NCBI GenBank assembly: GCA_030145955.1
Contig: JASLCR010000010.1
Location: 1 to 23,098, forward strand
From: Candidatus Saccharimonadales bacterium
GTDB taxonomy: Bacteria; Patescibacteriota; Saccharimonadia; Saccharimonadales; Saccharimonadaceae
Length of the DNA stretch: 23,098 nt
Direction: 5' to 3'
Shown here: one piece after another, positions 1 through 8,629 of the stretch
How positions within the stretch are numbered: the first letter of the stretch is position 1
How the letters are laid out: every line of letters begins with the position of its first letter
Notes under the pieces: model-generated
What the model was told of the DNA's origin: nothing
Seen by the model: only the letters and a program-made list of their open reading frames with translations
The model's database searches: none
Made by a program: the position numbers and the translations under genes

Positions 1-1
1 T

Positions 2-163
2 TCAATGTTCAAAGATAATGGCTATACCTCGACAGATTCAACCGATGCAAGCTATTTTGATGGAGACAATGATGACACCAATATCTCTGTCAGTGCTTCT
101 CTCGACCTAGATAATCCCTCCGCCCCTAAGCACCTTGCACGCTACCGTCTATACCATAAGTAA
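2..163 (+). CDS. 3' end of an unrecognised protein (partial)
   Basis: One open frame enters from the left edge and ends at TAA 161-163, giving about 53 C-terminal codons with no start visible. The tail is rich in Asp, Ser, Thr and Tyr (for example YTSTDSTDASYFDG) and ends with a basic stretch, RYRLYHK. A composition of small polar residues and Asp is common in extracytoplasmic beta-rich proteins, but no domain can be named. It converges on the rsmD operon. It could be a surface or pilin-like protein; this is only a guess from composition. Confidence 0.55.
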   Translation, partial: SMFKDNGYTSTDSTDASYFDGDNDDTNISVSASLDLDNPSAPKHLARYRLYHK

Positions 164-247
164 TCCCAAGAAAATGCCGCTCTTCTTTAACTGTCATAGT
201 TTTTCTTTTCCTGCGCTTTAAATGGCCATACAAGAAATTTTCATAAC

Positions 248-268
248 AAAAAAGACCCCAACTGGGTC
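248..268 (-). terminator. Intrinsic terminator of the recG-rsmD operon
   Basis: On the minus strand GACCC (268-264), a 5-nt loop and GGGTC (258-254) form a short GC stem followed at once by six T (253-248). The stem begins inside the rsmD stop codon, so transcription would end directly after the gene. The stem is only 5 bp, but the U-tract is good. Confidence 0.7.
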
Positions 269-809
269 ATCCTTCTCGGCGGAAGAAGGTGAGGTGTGCA
301 TTAGCATAACTACGATTGTCCACCACAACAATTTCGTTTGAAAACGGCACCTCACCCTTTCCTGAATGTGATAATACCATGGTTCCACCTGGTTTGAGAA
401 GCCCAAAAAGCTTATGTACTGTGGAAAACTGCGGGTCGTGATACGGCGGGTCGGCAATTATCAGATCAAAACGCTCGTCACCGGATGTTGAAATCCAGTT
501 ACTTACTGTTGTTTTTATCAGCTTGCTTTCATCTCCAACACCAAGCATCTCTAAGTTTTTAGCAATAATTTTCGTCGCAATACGGTCCTTCTCAACAAAT
601 ACCACACTCTTGGCACCACGGCTCAGTGCTTCGATACCAATAGCGCCCGACCCCGCAAATGCATCCAGCACGCATGCATCTTGTACCACATCGCCTAATG
701 AGTTAAACATTGCGTTGCGTGCGCGTTCACTCATTGCATGCGTACTGCGACGATCTGGTGCATCAATCTTGCGACCGCCAAACCTTCCAGCTACTATACG
801 AACATTCAT
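267..809 (-). CDS. rsmD: 16S rRNA (guanine966-N2)-methyltransferase RsmD
   Basis: This 180-residue protein is a class I SAM-dependent methyltransferase that modifies G966 of 16S rRNA during 30S assembly. The SAM-binding motif DAFAGSG is at residues 49-55 and the catalytic DPPY motif of N2/N6 amino methylases at 120-123. The N-terminus MNVRIVAGRFGGRKI fits the family pattern RIIAGxxkGRkL, and the length matches the family. I chose the ATG at 809 over the upstream GTG at 842 because the family starts at this motif and because ATG and the TGA of the upstream gene overlap as ATGA, a translational coupling signal. It is the last gene of the operon and is followed by a terminator. Confidence 0.93.
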   Translation of the reverse strand: MNVRIVAGRFGGRKIDAPDRRSTHAMSERARNAMFNSLGDVVQDACVLDAFAGSGAIGIEALSRGAKSVVFVEKDRIATKIIAKNLEMLGVGDESKLIKTTVSNWISTSGDERFDLIIADPPYHDPQFSTVHKLFGLLKPGGTMVLSHSGKGEVPFSNEIVVVDNRSYANAHLTFFRREG

Positions 810-1624
810 TGCTGCCTCGCGTTTCGGTACGAAGCAAGCCACGCAAGTGTCACCGCCTTGACGATTGTTGGCATTAGCTCCTTGGTTGTGTCACGGGCAA
901 GTGTCCTTGTCCAACCGCTCCGCTTATATCGCCCGTACATATCAAGGGAATCGATATCACGAATAAAGTCTTTATAGAGTGAAATAAATCCGTGTTCAGT
1001 CAAAAGCTCAACGTCTCGATTTATTGGCTGTGCATCTTTAAACTGCAGAGGCTTCGCCGCAGTGGCAACCCCAGCCTCGAAGAGCGTATGAGTTGTCATA
1101 ATTCCTCCTGCACCCCAATATTTCCAGTTATTTTGAAGAAACTTCTTGCGTGAACCTGCTCCCGACATAACCACCTTACTATGGACTTTATGCTTTCGGT
1201 CATCAGTATGCTTGAGTTCCTTGATTTGCTCATCAAACGGATCATGATGCGCAGGCGTAAGGCCATCGGCCACCGCATGCGCCATCCATGCGGCTTCAAA
1301 CGCTGCCCGTACCATATCTTTTTGCAACAGCGCCTTGGTAAGGTTACCGCTATGGTCCCGAATTGCCGTCAGAAGCTGATCGTCATCGTGAAGATTTTTT
1401 GGATCGATAAAATGCGACGGTTCGTCTTTGCCGGGACTTTTGAGTTTCACCCCATCAGGGCCACGGGAGCCTTCAAAGTGCAATATGTCGCCAATGTCTG
1501 GAAAAGGATACTCTTGGTCAAGAAACACAGCAAGATGTCGCCGGGCGACACGATCAATCTTTTGGTGCGTACCTATAATACGACCAGATTTTTTATATTT
1601 TGGAAGTGGACCGAATGCGTACAT
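806..1624 (-). CDS. Zinc-dependent phospholipase C-like protein
   Basis: This 272-residue protein carries the signature of the bacterial zinc phospholipase C / S1-P1 nuclease fold. The helix AWMAHAVADGLTPAHHDP (about residues 112-129) supplies the HxxxDxxxPxHH ligands (H116, D120, H126, H127), and further candidate metal ligands are H20, H30, H49 and H71. No signal peptide is seen, unlike classical secreted phospholipases, so a cytoplasmic or non-classically exported role is possible. The gene starts 5 nt after the recG stop and its own stop overlaps the rsmD start (ATGA), so it is co-translated in a recG-PLC-rsmD operon. Substrate is unknown: phospholipid or another phosphodiester. The fold assignment is inferred from motifs and is fairly secure; the enzymatic function is not. 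Confidence 0.7.
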   Translation of the reverse strand: MYAFGPLPKYKKSGRIIGTHQKIDRVARRHLAVFLDQEYPFPDIGDILHFEGSRGPDGVKLKSPGKDEPSHFIDPKNLHDDDQLLTAIRDHSGNLTKALLQKDMVRAAFEAAWMAHAVADGLTPAHHDPFDEQIKELKHTDDRKHKVHSKVVMSGAGSRKKFLQNNWKYWGAGGIMTTHTLFEAGVATAAKPLQFKDAQPINRDVELLTEHGFISLYKDFIRDIDSLDMYGRYKRSGWTRTLARDTTKELMPTIVKAVTLAWLASYRNARQQ

Positions 1625-1629
1625 GATAA

Positions 1630-3663
1630 CTAATTCAAGGTTGTCAGTCGCTGGTATTTCTCCACCTGCGTTTTCAACTGTTTATATTGTAGCAAATCAA
1701 GCCCTGAGCCGACGAACTTTTGGGCTGATTTTTGGGCTCTGGCGAGCAGTTTTGTATCAGCAAGACTAGCAATTTGCAGATTAAGTGCTCCGTGCTGCAT
1801 ACGGCCATATATCTCACCCGGCCCACGAAGATCAAGATCAACTTGCGCTAAATAAAAGCCATCGTTTGAGCGTTCAAGCTCTTTTAGGCGCTGGCTCGGT
1901 TTCTTCGTATCGCTCATCATCAAATAACAGTAGCTTTGGTGTTCCCCTCGCCCCACTCGCCCGCGAAGCTGATGCAGCTGCGCCAAGCCAAAATGATCAG
2001 CGTCTTCAATCATAATCACGCTCGCATTCGGCACATCAACACCTACTTCCACAACGGTTGTGCTTACCAAAATATCATATTTCTTCGCCTTAAAGTCGCT
2101 CATCACTTGCTCTTTTTCATCTGCCTTCATGCGGCCATGCAGCAGGCCAATTGACCGATGTCCAAAAACCGAGTTTTTAAGCTTGCGATATTCTGCTTCC
2201 ACCGACTTTTTATCACTTACATCAGTGTCATTAATCAAGCTACAGATAACGTACACTTGTCGGCCACGAGCAATCTCTTGGTCGATCATTTCATATACAG
2301 AGTCCCGCGATACCGGTGATACAATTTTTGACTTAATCGGTTTACGATTTTTAGGACGCTCGTTAAGCACACTTACATCAAGCTCGCCAAACACCGTTAG
2401 CTGCAGGCTACGCGGAATTGGCGTTGCTGTCATGGTGAGAAGATGTGGCATTTTCTTTGCTTTATCAAGTAATTTTTGCCGCTGAGCCACACCAAAGCGA
2501 TGCTGCTCATCAATCACTATCAGTCCAAGTTGATGGAACTGCACGCTATCCTGAATAAGTGCATGCGTACCAACAACGATATCCACTTCACCATCTTTAA
2601 TCTGTTCGTAGAGGAGCGATTTGGCTTTCGATTTCACTGATCCTATAAGTAGCCCAATGGTGATATCAAACGGCTCCAGCAGGCTTTGCAGCGTCTCGGC
2701 ATGTTGCCGAGCAAGAATCTCTGTAGGAGCCATAACAGCCGTCTGAAACCCAGCCCTCGCGCTTGAGAGTGCCGCCATACCAGCAACCACGGTTTTACCC
2801 GAACCAACATCACCTTGCAGGAGCCGATTCATTGGCGACTCTTTCTCAAGATCCTGAATAATTTCCCATGCCGCGATCCGCTGTGCATTCGTTAGCGCAA
2901 ACGGTAGCTTTTCAACGAACTGCTTCACACTCACCTTATCAAAAGGAATAGCCACACCTTCGAGCTTAATATTTTCTTCACGATTTAATTGACTGGCAAG
3001 GAGTAGCTGAAAAAGTTCTTCATACGCCAAACGCTCCTTTGCTTTCGCAATATCTTGAGCAGAAGATGGAAAATGCATACCAAGCAGGGCTTCACTGTAG
3101 CTGATCAGCTTTTCAGAACGTACAATTTCCGGCGGCAGCGTTTCTGGCAGCATTGTGATAAGCGGCCTTAGTTCAACTAAGACCTTGCGAAGCACTTGAC
3201 TCTTCAGACCCTTTATCTGTCGATAAATCGGCAGTATGCGGTCGGTTTGGACCGGCATATCCTTTACCAGTTCAACGCTAGGATTAGTTAATTGGTAACG
3301 ATTGTAGCTAAATTCAAACTCGCCCGAAAAGTAATACTCGGTCTTTGAGTCCTTCAGCTGCGTGACTCGATACGGCTGATTAAACCATACTGCTTTTAGC
3401 TTGCCGCTTTCATCGACAAGCACTGCAGTCGTCACGGTCATACCACGCCGCACTCGCTTTACCTCTACCGATTCTGCTCGAGCCTTGATGGTTCGCTTAC
3501 CCGGGTTAATCTTGTCGATCTCAACTACTTCAGAAAAATCCTCATGCTTTCGCGGAAGAAATGTGATCAAGTCGTGTACGGTCTTTAAGCCGGCAGCATG
3601 AAGTTGCTCAGTTGTCTTTTCACCTACACCCTTGATGTTACTTATAGATGTCGAGAGATTCAC
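1630..3663 (-). CDS. recG: ATP-dependent DNA helicase RecG
   Basis: RecG is a monomeric superfamily 2 helicase that regresses stalled replication forks and remodels recombination junctions. The 677-residue protein shows an N-terminal wedge/OB domain (about 55-145), Walker A GDVGSGKT (284-291), the DEQH box (385-388, context VIDEQHRFG), motif III TATPIPRS (about 413-420) and, near the C-terminus, GRVGRGEHQSYCYLM followed by the RecG-specific LDLRGPGE. Its length is normal. The start is a GTG that lies 6 nt downstream of an extended -10 box with no Shine-Dalgarno, which suggests a leaderless message. Downstream genes are the PLC-like protein and rsmD; recG and rsmD are neighbours in many bacteria. 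Confidence 0.96.
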   Translation of the reverse strand: MNLSTSISNIKGVGEKTTEQLHAAGLKTVHDLITFLPRKHEDFSEVVEIDKINPGKRTIKARAESVEVKRVRRGMTVTTAVLVDESGKLKAVWFNQPYRVTQLKDSKTEYYFSGEFEFSYNRYQLTNPSVELVKDMPVQTDRILPIYRQIKGLKSQVLRKVLVELRPLITMLPETLPPEIVRSEKLISYSEALLGMHFPSSAQDIAKAKERLAYEELFQLLLASQLNREENIKLEGVAIPFDKVSVKQFVEKLPFALTNAQRIAAWEIIQDLEKESPMNRLLQGDVGSGKTVVAGMAALSSARAGFQTAVMAPTEILARQHAETLQSLLEPFDITIGLLIGSVKSKAKSLLYEQIKDGEVDIVVGTHALIQDSVQFHQLGLIVIDEQHRFGVAQRQKLLDKAKKMPHLLTMTATPIPRSLQLTVFGELDVSVLNERPKNRKPIKSKIVSPVSRDSVYEMIDQEIARGRQVYVICSLINDTDVSDKKSVEAEYRKLKNSVFGHRSIGLLHGRMKADEKEQVMSDFKAKKYDILVSTTVVEVGVDVPNASVIMIEDADHFGLAQLHQLRGRVGRGEHQSYCYLMMSDTKKPSQRLKELERSNDGFYLAQVDLDLRGPGEIYGRMQHGALNLQIASLADTKLLARAQKSAQKFVGSGLDLLQYKQLKTQVEKYQRLTTLN

Positions 3664-3678
3664 TATACTATTGTAGCA
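3664..3678 (-). promoter_or_regulatory. Extended -10 promoter of recG (leaderless)
   Basis: On the minus strand TGC-TACAAT occupies 3678-3670, followed by AGTATA and then the recG GTG at 3663. A start site 6-7 nt below the -10 would coincide with the GTG. No convincing -35 is seen. Confidence 0.5.
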
Positions 3679-3691
3679 GCGGATCTAGCAG

Positions 3692-4450
3692 CTAAGAAAC
3701 ACCGAGGATACCACGAACAACGTATGGCGTAGTTTGCCAACCGTCTACGTCAATAGTATCAACCCCCATTGCAAGCACAGGATAGTCATTTCCACCCTCC
3801 TCTAGTCGATCACCGATGAACAACGCATTTTCTTTTTGTAGCTGTAAAGCATCGAGAAGCTTCTGCATGCCATGTGCTTTATCAATACCTTTAGCTGTAA
3901 TGTCAACAGTTGTTGTTCCACCATAGCGTACCTCGAATTCAGGTAGCTCTTCGGCGATTGCTTCAGTAAGTCTATAAGCCTCTTCCTTGTGCGCATCGTA
4001 CCACTTATATTTTTCCTCGGCCGGCGCCTGCTGCCCAAGCATTGACATTGCAATTTGGCTTAGGCGATCTTCGATAACTTCACCAAATGGCTGCTCTGGC
4101 CACAAGCCAAAAGCCTTCGCCTGCCGTTCACAAACTTCGGTAATTTTGGCTTTTTCCTCTTCTGTAAAATCTTCAGCATACTCAAGGTTCCAATTCGTCG
4201 CGTCCCCACTATACGTATAGTAACGAGTACCGCACGTAGGTAGAATATGCATGTGCTGCAAGTCGTCGCCAGCAACTGGAGCGAGCGGTTGGATGATATT
4301 TGTTTGAAAAATTTCATACCGACTACCCGATATAATAGCAACTTCGTACTTTTTAAGTAGCTGCGCCAACAAGTCACGCATTTCATCTGTTACTGGATTT
4401 TTTGACTTTACTAATGTATCGTCAACATCAAATGCTATAAGTTTCTTCAT
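3692..4450 (-). CDS. HAD-IIB family phosphatase, phosphomannomutase-like
   Basis: The 252-residue protein begins with the HAD nucleophile motif FDVDDTLV (D8 nucleophile, D10 acid/base). It has SGSRYE for motif II, GGTTTVDITAKGIDK in the C2-cap region and FIGDRLEEGGNDYPV for motif IV. These last two segments resemble the eukaryotic-type phosphomannomutase and sucrose-phosphatase branch of HAD-IIB, so the substrate is probably a sugar phosphate. Whether it is a mutase or a phosphatase cannot be settled from sequence. It starts at ATG 4450 behind a strong Shine-Dalgarno (AAGGAGAGGG), one of the few leadered genes here, and lies 28 nt upstream of recG on the same strand. Confidence 0.8.
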   Translation of the reverse strand: MKKLIAFDVDDTLVKSKNPVTDEMRDLLAQLLKKYEVAIISGSRYEIFQTNIIQPLAPVAGDDLQHMHILPTCGTRYYTYSGDATNWNLEYAEDFTEEEKAKITEVCERQAKAFGLWPEQPFGEVIEDRLSQIAMSMLGQQAPAEEKYKWYDAHKEEAYRLTEAIAEELPEFEVRYGGTTTVDITAKGIDKAHGMQKLLDALQLQKENALFIGDRLEEGGNDYPVLAMGVDTIDVDGWQTTPYVVRGILGVS

Positions 4451-4474
4451 CCCTCTCCTTGTTATTTACACTTA

Positions 4475-4483
4475 AGTATACCA
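4475..4483 (-). promoter_or_regulatory. Extended -10 promoter of the HAD gene
   Basis: TGG-TATACT on the minus strand (4483-4475) would start transcription near 4468, leaving a leader of about 18 nt that contains the AAGGAGAGGG ribosome site. The -35 is unclear. The rest of 4451-4589 holds the candidate tyrS terminator. Confidence 0.5.
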
Positions 4484-4529
4484 TTTTGGTGCTGGGTAAG
4501 CGAGCGTTAACGTTATCATTTGCTGCGAT

Positions 4530-4561
4530 AAAAAATCGCCGTAATGGTATCGTATACCGGC
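4530..4561 (-). terminator. Candidate terminator of tyrS
   Basis: Downstream of tyrS the minus strand reads GCCG, GTAT, ACG, ATAC, an unpaired CATTA, CGGC, then GA and six T. Outer GCCG/CGGC and inner GTAT/ATAC stems enclose a 3-nt loop with a one-sided bulge. The T run is good but the stem is interrupted, so this is tentative. Confidence 0.4.
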
Positions 4562-4589
4562 TGTAAGCGTAGCTGGTGCGGTCGTATAA

Positions 4590-5807
4590 TTATATACGCA
4601 CCAATACAAAGGAATTTTTACCTTTTTTAACTAAGCCGTTCTCTGTTATTTGAAAATCTTCGGTGATTTTTTGACCATTAACCGAGATAGCGCCACCAGC
4701 GATCAAGCGCTTTGCTTCGCCATTACTCTTTGCCGCGCCGCTGGCAACCAGCGCATCAATCACAGAAGTGCCTTTATTAACAGCGGGAATTTCACAGGCA
4801 AGTTCATCCAGATCCTGCTCATCAAGATCAGTAAAGTCAGCGCCCCCAAACAGCACTGCCGTCACACGCTCCACTGACTCACGACGATCACGGCCATGAA
4901 TTAGATCAGTTACTTCGCAGGCAAGGGTTTTCTGCAAGGCTCGTGCACCTGGGTTCTCACGGTGATCGGCAATAAGCGCTTCGACTGTCGCTTTATCAAG
5001 TAATGTATAGATCTTTACCAAGTCCTCTGCTGTTTCATCGTCAACATTGAGCCAGAATTGGTAGAACTTATACGGAGAAGTTTTAGCTGGATCAAGCCAT
5101 ACAGCTCCGCCCTCGGACTTACCAAACTTAACCCCAGTCTGCTTATTAACAACAAGCGGCGTACTGTATACGTGCGCTTCACCACCTTCGATACGACGAA
5201 TAAGATCTACCCCGGTAATCGAGTTACCCCACTGGTCAGCACCACACAACTGTAGTGTCACGCCATACTCGCGGTAAAGATGAAGGAAATCATAGCCCTG
5301 AATGAGCGAATAGCTAAACTCTGCGTAGCTAATACCCGAGCCTTCTTCGCCAAGCCGCGACTGTATAAAGTCTCGCCCGAGCATTTGACTCATTGGTACA
5401 TGCTTGCCGACATTTCGCAGAAAGTCTAGGTAATTGACTTCTTTGAACCAGTCGTAGTTGTCAACAATCGTGAATTCCTTACCAGCAAATACTGAATTGT
5501 ACTGCGCCGCAATGCCAGCTTTATTCTTGGCAATTTCATCAAGTGTTTTTAGGTTACGCTCATCTTTTTTGCCATCTGGGTCACCAATCATGCCAGTCGC
5601 GCCACCAACAAGCAAGAACACCTTATGTCCGTGATCAATAAAATGCCGCACCATCATAGCTGCCGCCAAATTACCAATCGTCATACTGTCCGCACTTGGG
5701 TCGACACCAAAATAAAGCGAGATAGGTTCACCGTCTAAGGCTGTTAGATCAGGGTACGTCGTTTGGTTTACAAAACCGCGCCACTGCAGTTCGTCGGAAA
5801 GTGTCAT
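4590..5807 (-). CDS. tyrS: Tyrosyl-tRNA synthetase
   Basis: This class I synthetase charges tRNA-Tyr. The 405-residue protein has the bacterial TyrS layout: Rossmann domain with the HIGH-equivalent region PSADSMTIGNL (about 37-47), the tyrosine-binding QGYDFLHLY and CGADQWGN segments, the KMSKS-equivalent KFGKSEGG (about residue 229), the anticodon-binding helical domain and a C-terminal S4 RNA-binding domain (about 345-405). Length is typical. The HIGH signature is unusual, TIGN instead of H-I/L-G-H (see findings). It starts at ATG 5807 behind AAGGAGATAGG and diverges from the penicillin-binding protein gene. A single-gene transcript is likely. Confidence 0.95.
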   Translation of the reverse strand: MTLSDELQWRGFVNQTTYPDLTALDGEPISLYFGVDPSADSMTIGNLAAAMMVRHFIDHGHKVFLLVGGATGMIGDPDGKKDERNLKTLDEIAKNKAGIAAQYNSVFAGKEFTIVDNYDWFKEVNYLDFLRNVGKHVPMSQMLGRDFIQSRLGEEGSGISYAEFSYSLIQGYDFLHLYREYGVTLQLCGADQWGNSITGVDLIRRIEGGEAHVYSTPLVVNKQTGVKFGKSEGGAVWLDPAKTSPYKFYQFWLNVDDETAEDLVKIYTLLDKATVEALIADHRENPGARALQKTLACEVTDLIHGRDRRESVERVTAVLFGGADFTDLDEQDLDELACEIPAVNKGTSVIDALVASGAAKSNGEAKRLIAGGAISVNGQKITEDFQITENGLVKKGKNSFVLVRI

Positions 5808-5839
5808 CCTATCTCCTTGTATCTGTTATTACTTTAGTC

Positions 5840-5848
5840 AGTATAGCA
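5840..5848 (-). promoter_or_regulatory. Extended -10 promoter of tyrS
   Basis: TGC-TATACT on the minus strand (5848-5840), with transcription expected near 5833 and a leader of about 25 nt carrying the ribosome site. There is no T-box: the leader is far too short. It lies next to the divergent PBP promoter. Confidence 0.55.
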
Positions 5849-5878
5849 GAAATATGACTATTTGTACGCGCATGGGTA

Positions 5879-5887
5879 TGCTACAAT
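5879..5887 (+). promoter_or_regulatory. Extended -10 promoter of the PBP gene
   Basis: TGC-TACAAT at 5879-5887 drives the + strand with a leader of about 28 nt. A perfect 12-nt palindrome, AGCAATATTGCT (5892-5903), lies over the expected start site and could be an operator or a 5' stem. A GGAAG/AAGGG purine stretch precedes the GTG start. Confidence 0.5.
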
Positions 5888-5921
5888 GAATAGCAATATT
5901 GCTTATGGGAAGTAAGGGACA

Positions 5922-8567
5922 GTGGCAAAGAGATCATCATCTGCTAAACGCATGAATGTCTATGCGAATTTGGCGCACAAACGACGAACAAAACGTGATG
6001 CAACGGCACGAAAACGTGCAGAGTACTTGGCGAGTCTACCAAAGCACCCTCTGAAACGAACACTTTACCGACTTCACCCTAAGCGCGTGTTTAACTACTG
6101 GTTCTCTAAAAAGGGACTCTTTATGGCGCTCAAGCTTGCTGGTGTCGGCATTCTACTTGTTGTATTGGCGGTTGGCGCCCTCTTTGCCTATTATCGTAAA
6201 GATCTTGATCAGATTCGACCAGGTGAACTTGCAAAGCGTGTCCAAACGACCGTCACCACTTATACCGACCGTAATGGCGTAGTTCTCTGGACCGATAAAG
6301 GTAGCGATGATTATCGAATTAAAGTTGAAGAGAATGAGATTCCCGAATATGTGCGACAAGCAACTATCGCTATTGAAGACAAGGAATTTTATAATCATGG
6401 TGGTATAAGTTTTACAGGGTTGCTTCGTGCTGTTGTCAACAACTCTCAGGGAGATTCAGTTCAGGGAGGCTCCACGCTTACTCAGCAACTCGTTAAACAA
6501 GTATTCTTCCCTCCAGAGGAAGCACAAAAACGAGGACTAAACGGTGTTCCGCGTAAGATTAAAGAAATCATTCTTTCAATCGAAGTTGAACGTATGTACA
6601 ACAAAAAACAAATTCTTAATCTGTACCTCAATGAGTCGCCCTACGGTGGGCGTCGGAATGGCGTAGAATCCGCTGCACAGACATACTTTGGCAAGCACGC
6701 AAAAGAGCTGACACTTGCTGAATCTGCCCTTCTTGCGGCAATTCCAAATCAGCCGGGGCTTTACGACCCTTACAATAAAGCAGGCAATGCCGCTCTTGTA
6801 AAGCGCCAACATAAGGTTCTCGATAATATGGTTGAGCAAAAGTTTATTACCCAAGCGCAAGCAGATGAGGCAAAGAAAGTCGATATTCTGGATTCAGTAA
6901 AGCCTGAGTCTGATCAGTATAACGGTATTAAGGCGCCACACTTTGTTCAGATGGTACGCAGTGATCTTGAGGCAAAGCTTGGCAAAAAGACTGTGGGAAG
7001 CGGTGGACTTGTCGTGAAAACTACGCTCGACTACAACATTCAAAAGAAGGCAGAGCAAGAGATGACTAACATGTTCAACTCTTACCAGCCAGCTTACGCA
7101 GGCTTCGCAAACGGTGCGGCCACGGTTGAGGACACGCGCACAGGTCAGATTATTGCCCTTGTTGGAAGCCGTGACTTCAAATACCCAGGGTTTGGTCAGG
7201 ATAACGCCGCTACAGCAATGATCCAACCAGGTTCATCAATTAAGCCGCTCGTTTATGCCCAGCTGTTCGAGAATAAGGGAGAAGGAAATCAGAATTATGG
7301 CAGCGGATCGGTGCTTGCCGACTCGCCCTTCTCTGTGCCCGGCTACCCCGACTACAAGCCCCAAAATGCTGATCGTGGCTATAGGGGCAATATCACCGTC
7401 CGTCGGAGTCTTGCACTCTCGCGAAACATTCCAGCAATCAAAGCTATGCTTGCTTCCGGCGTACAGCCTACGCTCGAAACAATCCGCAAAATGGGCGATA
7501 CACTTTACTGTACACAAGGAAGCGAGAAACAGGCTGGTCCAGCTTCTTCAATTGGTGGATGTGGTACACGCATGATTGATCATACCAATGCACTCGCCTC
7601 ACTCGCACGTCTAGGCGTCTACAAGCCTCATACGAGCATTCTCGAAGTTACTAATAGCGCTGGCGAAGTATTGGAGAAATACAAAGATGAATCAAAGAAG
7701 ATTATCGATCCTCAGTCGGCATATATCGTTAACGACATTCTTGCTGACAATCAGGCACGGTTAGGTCTCTTCGGCCGATCAATCACGCCAAATCTTGATG
7801 CGGCAGGCGTTCGTGCATCTATCAAGACAGGAACATCTGATATCGGTGGCCAAGCAAAGGACATCTGGACAATTGGCTATACCCCATCACTCTCAGCCAC
7901 TGTATGGCTCGGAAATCCGGACATTCGGCCACTTCTCAACGGCAACTCATCAATTCCGGCACGAATTCTTGACCCCGTCCTCGCCTATGCAACACAACGA
8001 TATCAGAGTGAAGGTAAAGCAAAGAAAGGTGAATGGTTTAAAGAGCCCGCTGGTATTCAGCACATCGGCTCTGAGATCTATCCGTCATACTACAACAAGG
8101 CGTCTATGGCCAACTCAAAGCTCACTTTTGACCGGGTATCAAAAAAGAAGGCAACAAAGTGTACTCCAGAAGGCGCACGTGTTGAACTTGGTGTTACAAG
8201 AATGCAAGATCCGATTACTAAAAAAAATATCTACATTGCACCCGACGGCTATGACGCCAATACAGATGATGATAAACATAGTTGTAGTGATCAAAAGCCA
8301 ACTGTCACAGGAATTGAAGCGAGCGACAACGGCATCGTCGTGCGCGTAGCAAAGGGTACATTCCCACTTGACTCGCTTCAAATAGCAGTGAATGGTGAAG
8401 TTATTGCATCACCGAATGTTAGTTCAAACGGCTCATACAGTGTACCGTATAAATTTAAGCGCAGTTCAGACATTACTGTAACCGTTACTGATACAGGATA
8501 TTATACCGCTACCGGCTCAACTCGCTATGACGCTGGTCCAGGAAACGGCCACGGGAACGGGAACTAA
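5922..8567 (+). CDS. Class A penicillin-binding protein (glycosyltransferase/transpeptidase)
   Basis: This bifunctional enzyme polymerises lipid II and cross-links peptidoglycan at the membrane. The 881-residue protein has a very basic cytoplasmic N-terminus (1-65), one transmembrane helix (about 66-90), the GT51 glycosyltransferase domain (catalytic E152 in IEDKEFYNHGG, QGGSTLTQQLVKQVF at 181-195, RKIKE at 211-215, Y/F-GK-SAAQ region near 250) and a transpeptidase domain with SxxK (S438-K441), SRN (500-502) and KTG (635-637). All catalytic motifs are intact. The C-terminus adds a beta-rich extension (about 760-870) and a Gly/Asn tail, GPGNGHGNGN. The GTG start is preceded by a purine-rich ribosome site, and the gene ends in three consecutive stop codons. 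It is the only cell-wall synthase in the window. Confidence 0.94.
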   Translation: MAKRSSSAKRMNVYANLAHKRRTKRDATARKRAEYLASLPKHPLKRTLYRLHPKRVFNYWFSKKGLFMALKLAGVGILLVVLAVGALFAYYRKDLDQIRPGELAKRVQTTVTTYTDRNGVVLWTDKGSDDYRIKVEENEIPEYVRQATIAIEDKEFYNHGGISFTGLLRAVVNNSQGDSVQGGSTLTQQLVKQVFFPPEEAQKRGLNGVPRKIKEIILSIEVERMYNKKQILNLYLNESPYGGRRNGVESAAQTYFGKHAKELTLAESALLAAIPNQPGLYDPYNKAGNAALVKRQHKVLDNMVEQKFITQAQADEAKKVDILDSVKPESDQYNGIKAPHFVQMVRSDLEAKLGKKTVGSGGLVVKTTLDYNIQKKAEQEMTNMFNSYQPAYAGFANGAATVEDTRTGQIIALVGSRDFKYPGFGQDNAATAMIQPGSSIKPLVYAQLFENKGEGNQNYGSGSVLADSPFSVPGYPDYKPQNADRGYRGNITVRRSLALSRNIPAIKAMLASGVQPTLETIRKMGDTLYCTQGSEKQAGPASSIGGCGTRMIDHTNALASLARLGVYKPHTSILEVTNSAGEVLEKYKDESKKIIDPQSAYIVNDILADNQARLGLFGRSITPNLDAAGVRASIKTGTSDIGGQAKDIWTIGYTPSLSATVWLGNPDIRPLLNGNSSIPARILDPVLAYATQRYQSEGKAKKGEWFKEPAGIQHIGSEIYPSYYNKASMANSKLTFDRVSKKKATKCTPEGARVELGVTRMQDPITKKNIYIAPDGYDANTDDDKHSCSDQKPTVTGIEASDNGIVVRVAKGTFPLDSLQIAVNGEVIASPNVSSNGSYSVPYKFKRSSDITVTVTDTGYYTATGSTRYDAGPGNGHGNGN

Positions 8568-8583
8568 TAATAGCGTTTGCTAA

Positions 8584-8615
8584 GTTAAAAAAGGCCTGTA
8601 AAGGCCTTTTTTAAC
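8584..8615. terminator. Bidirectional intrinsic terminator
   Basis: GTTAAAAAAGGCC (8584-8596), a 6-nt spacer and GGCCTTTTTTAAC (8603-8615) form a perfect 13-bp inverted repeat with A6 on one side and T6 on the other. It sits between the convergent PBP gene and the YacL-like gene and can stop both transcripts. Confidence 0.9.
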
Positions 8616-8629
8616 TCCATACAGTATCA

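Noticed and set aside
1181..1633. A 150-codon + strand frame over the phospholipase-like gene
   Set aside because: Antisense to a well-supported gene, no ribosome site and no recognisable domain.
5808..5921. T-box or other riboswitch upstream of tyrS
   Set aside because: The predicted leader is only about 25 nt and contains no room for a T-box structure.
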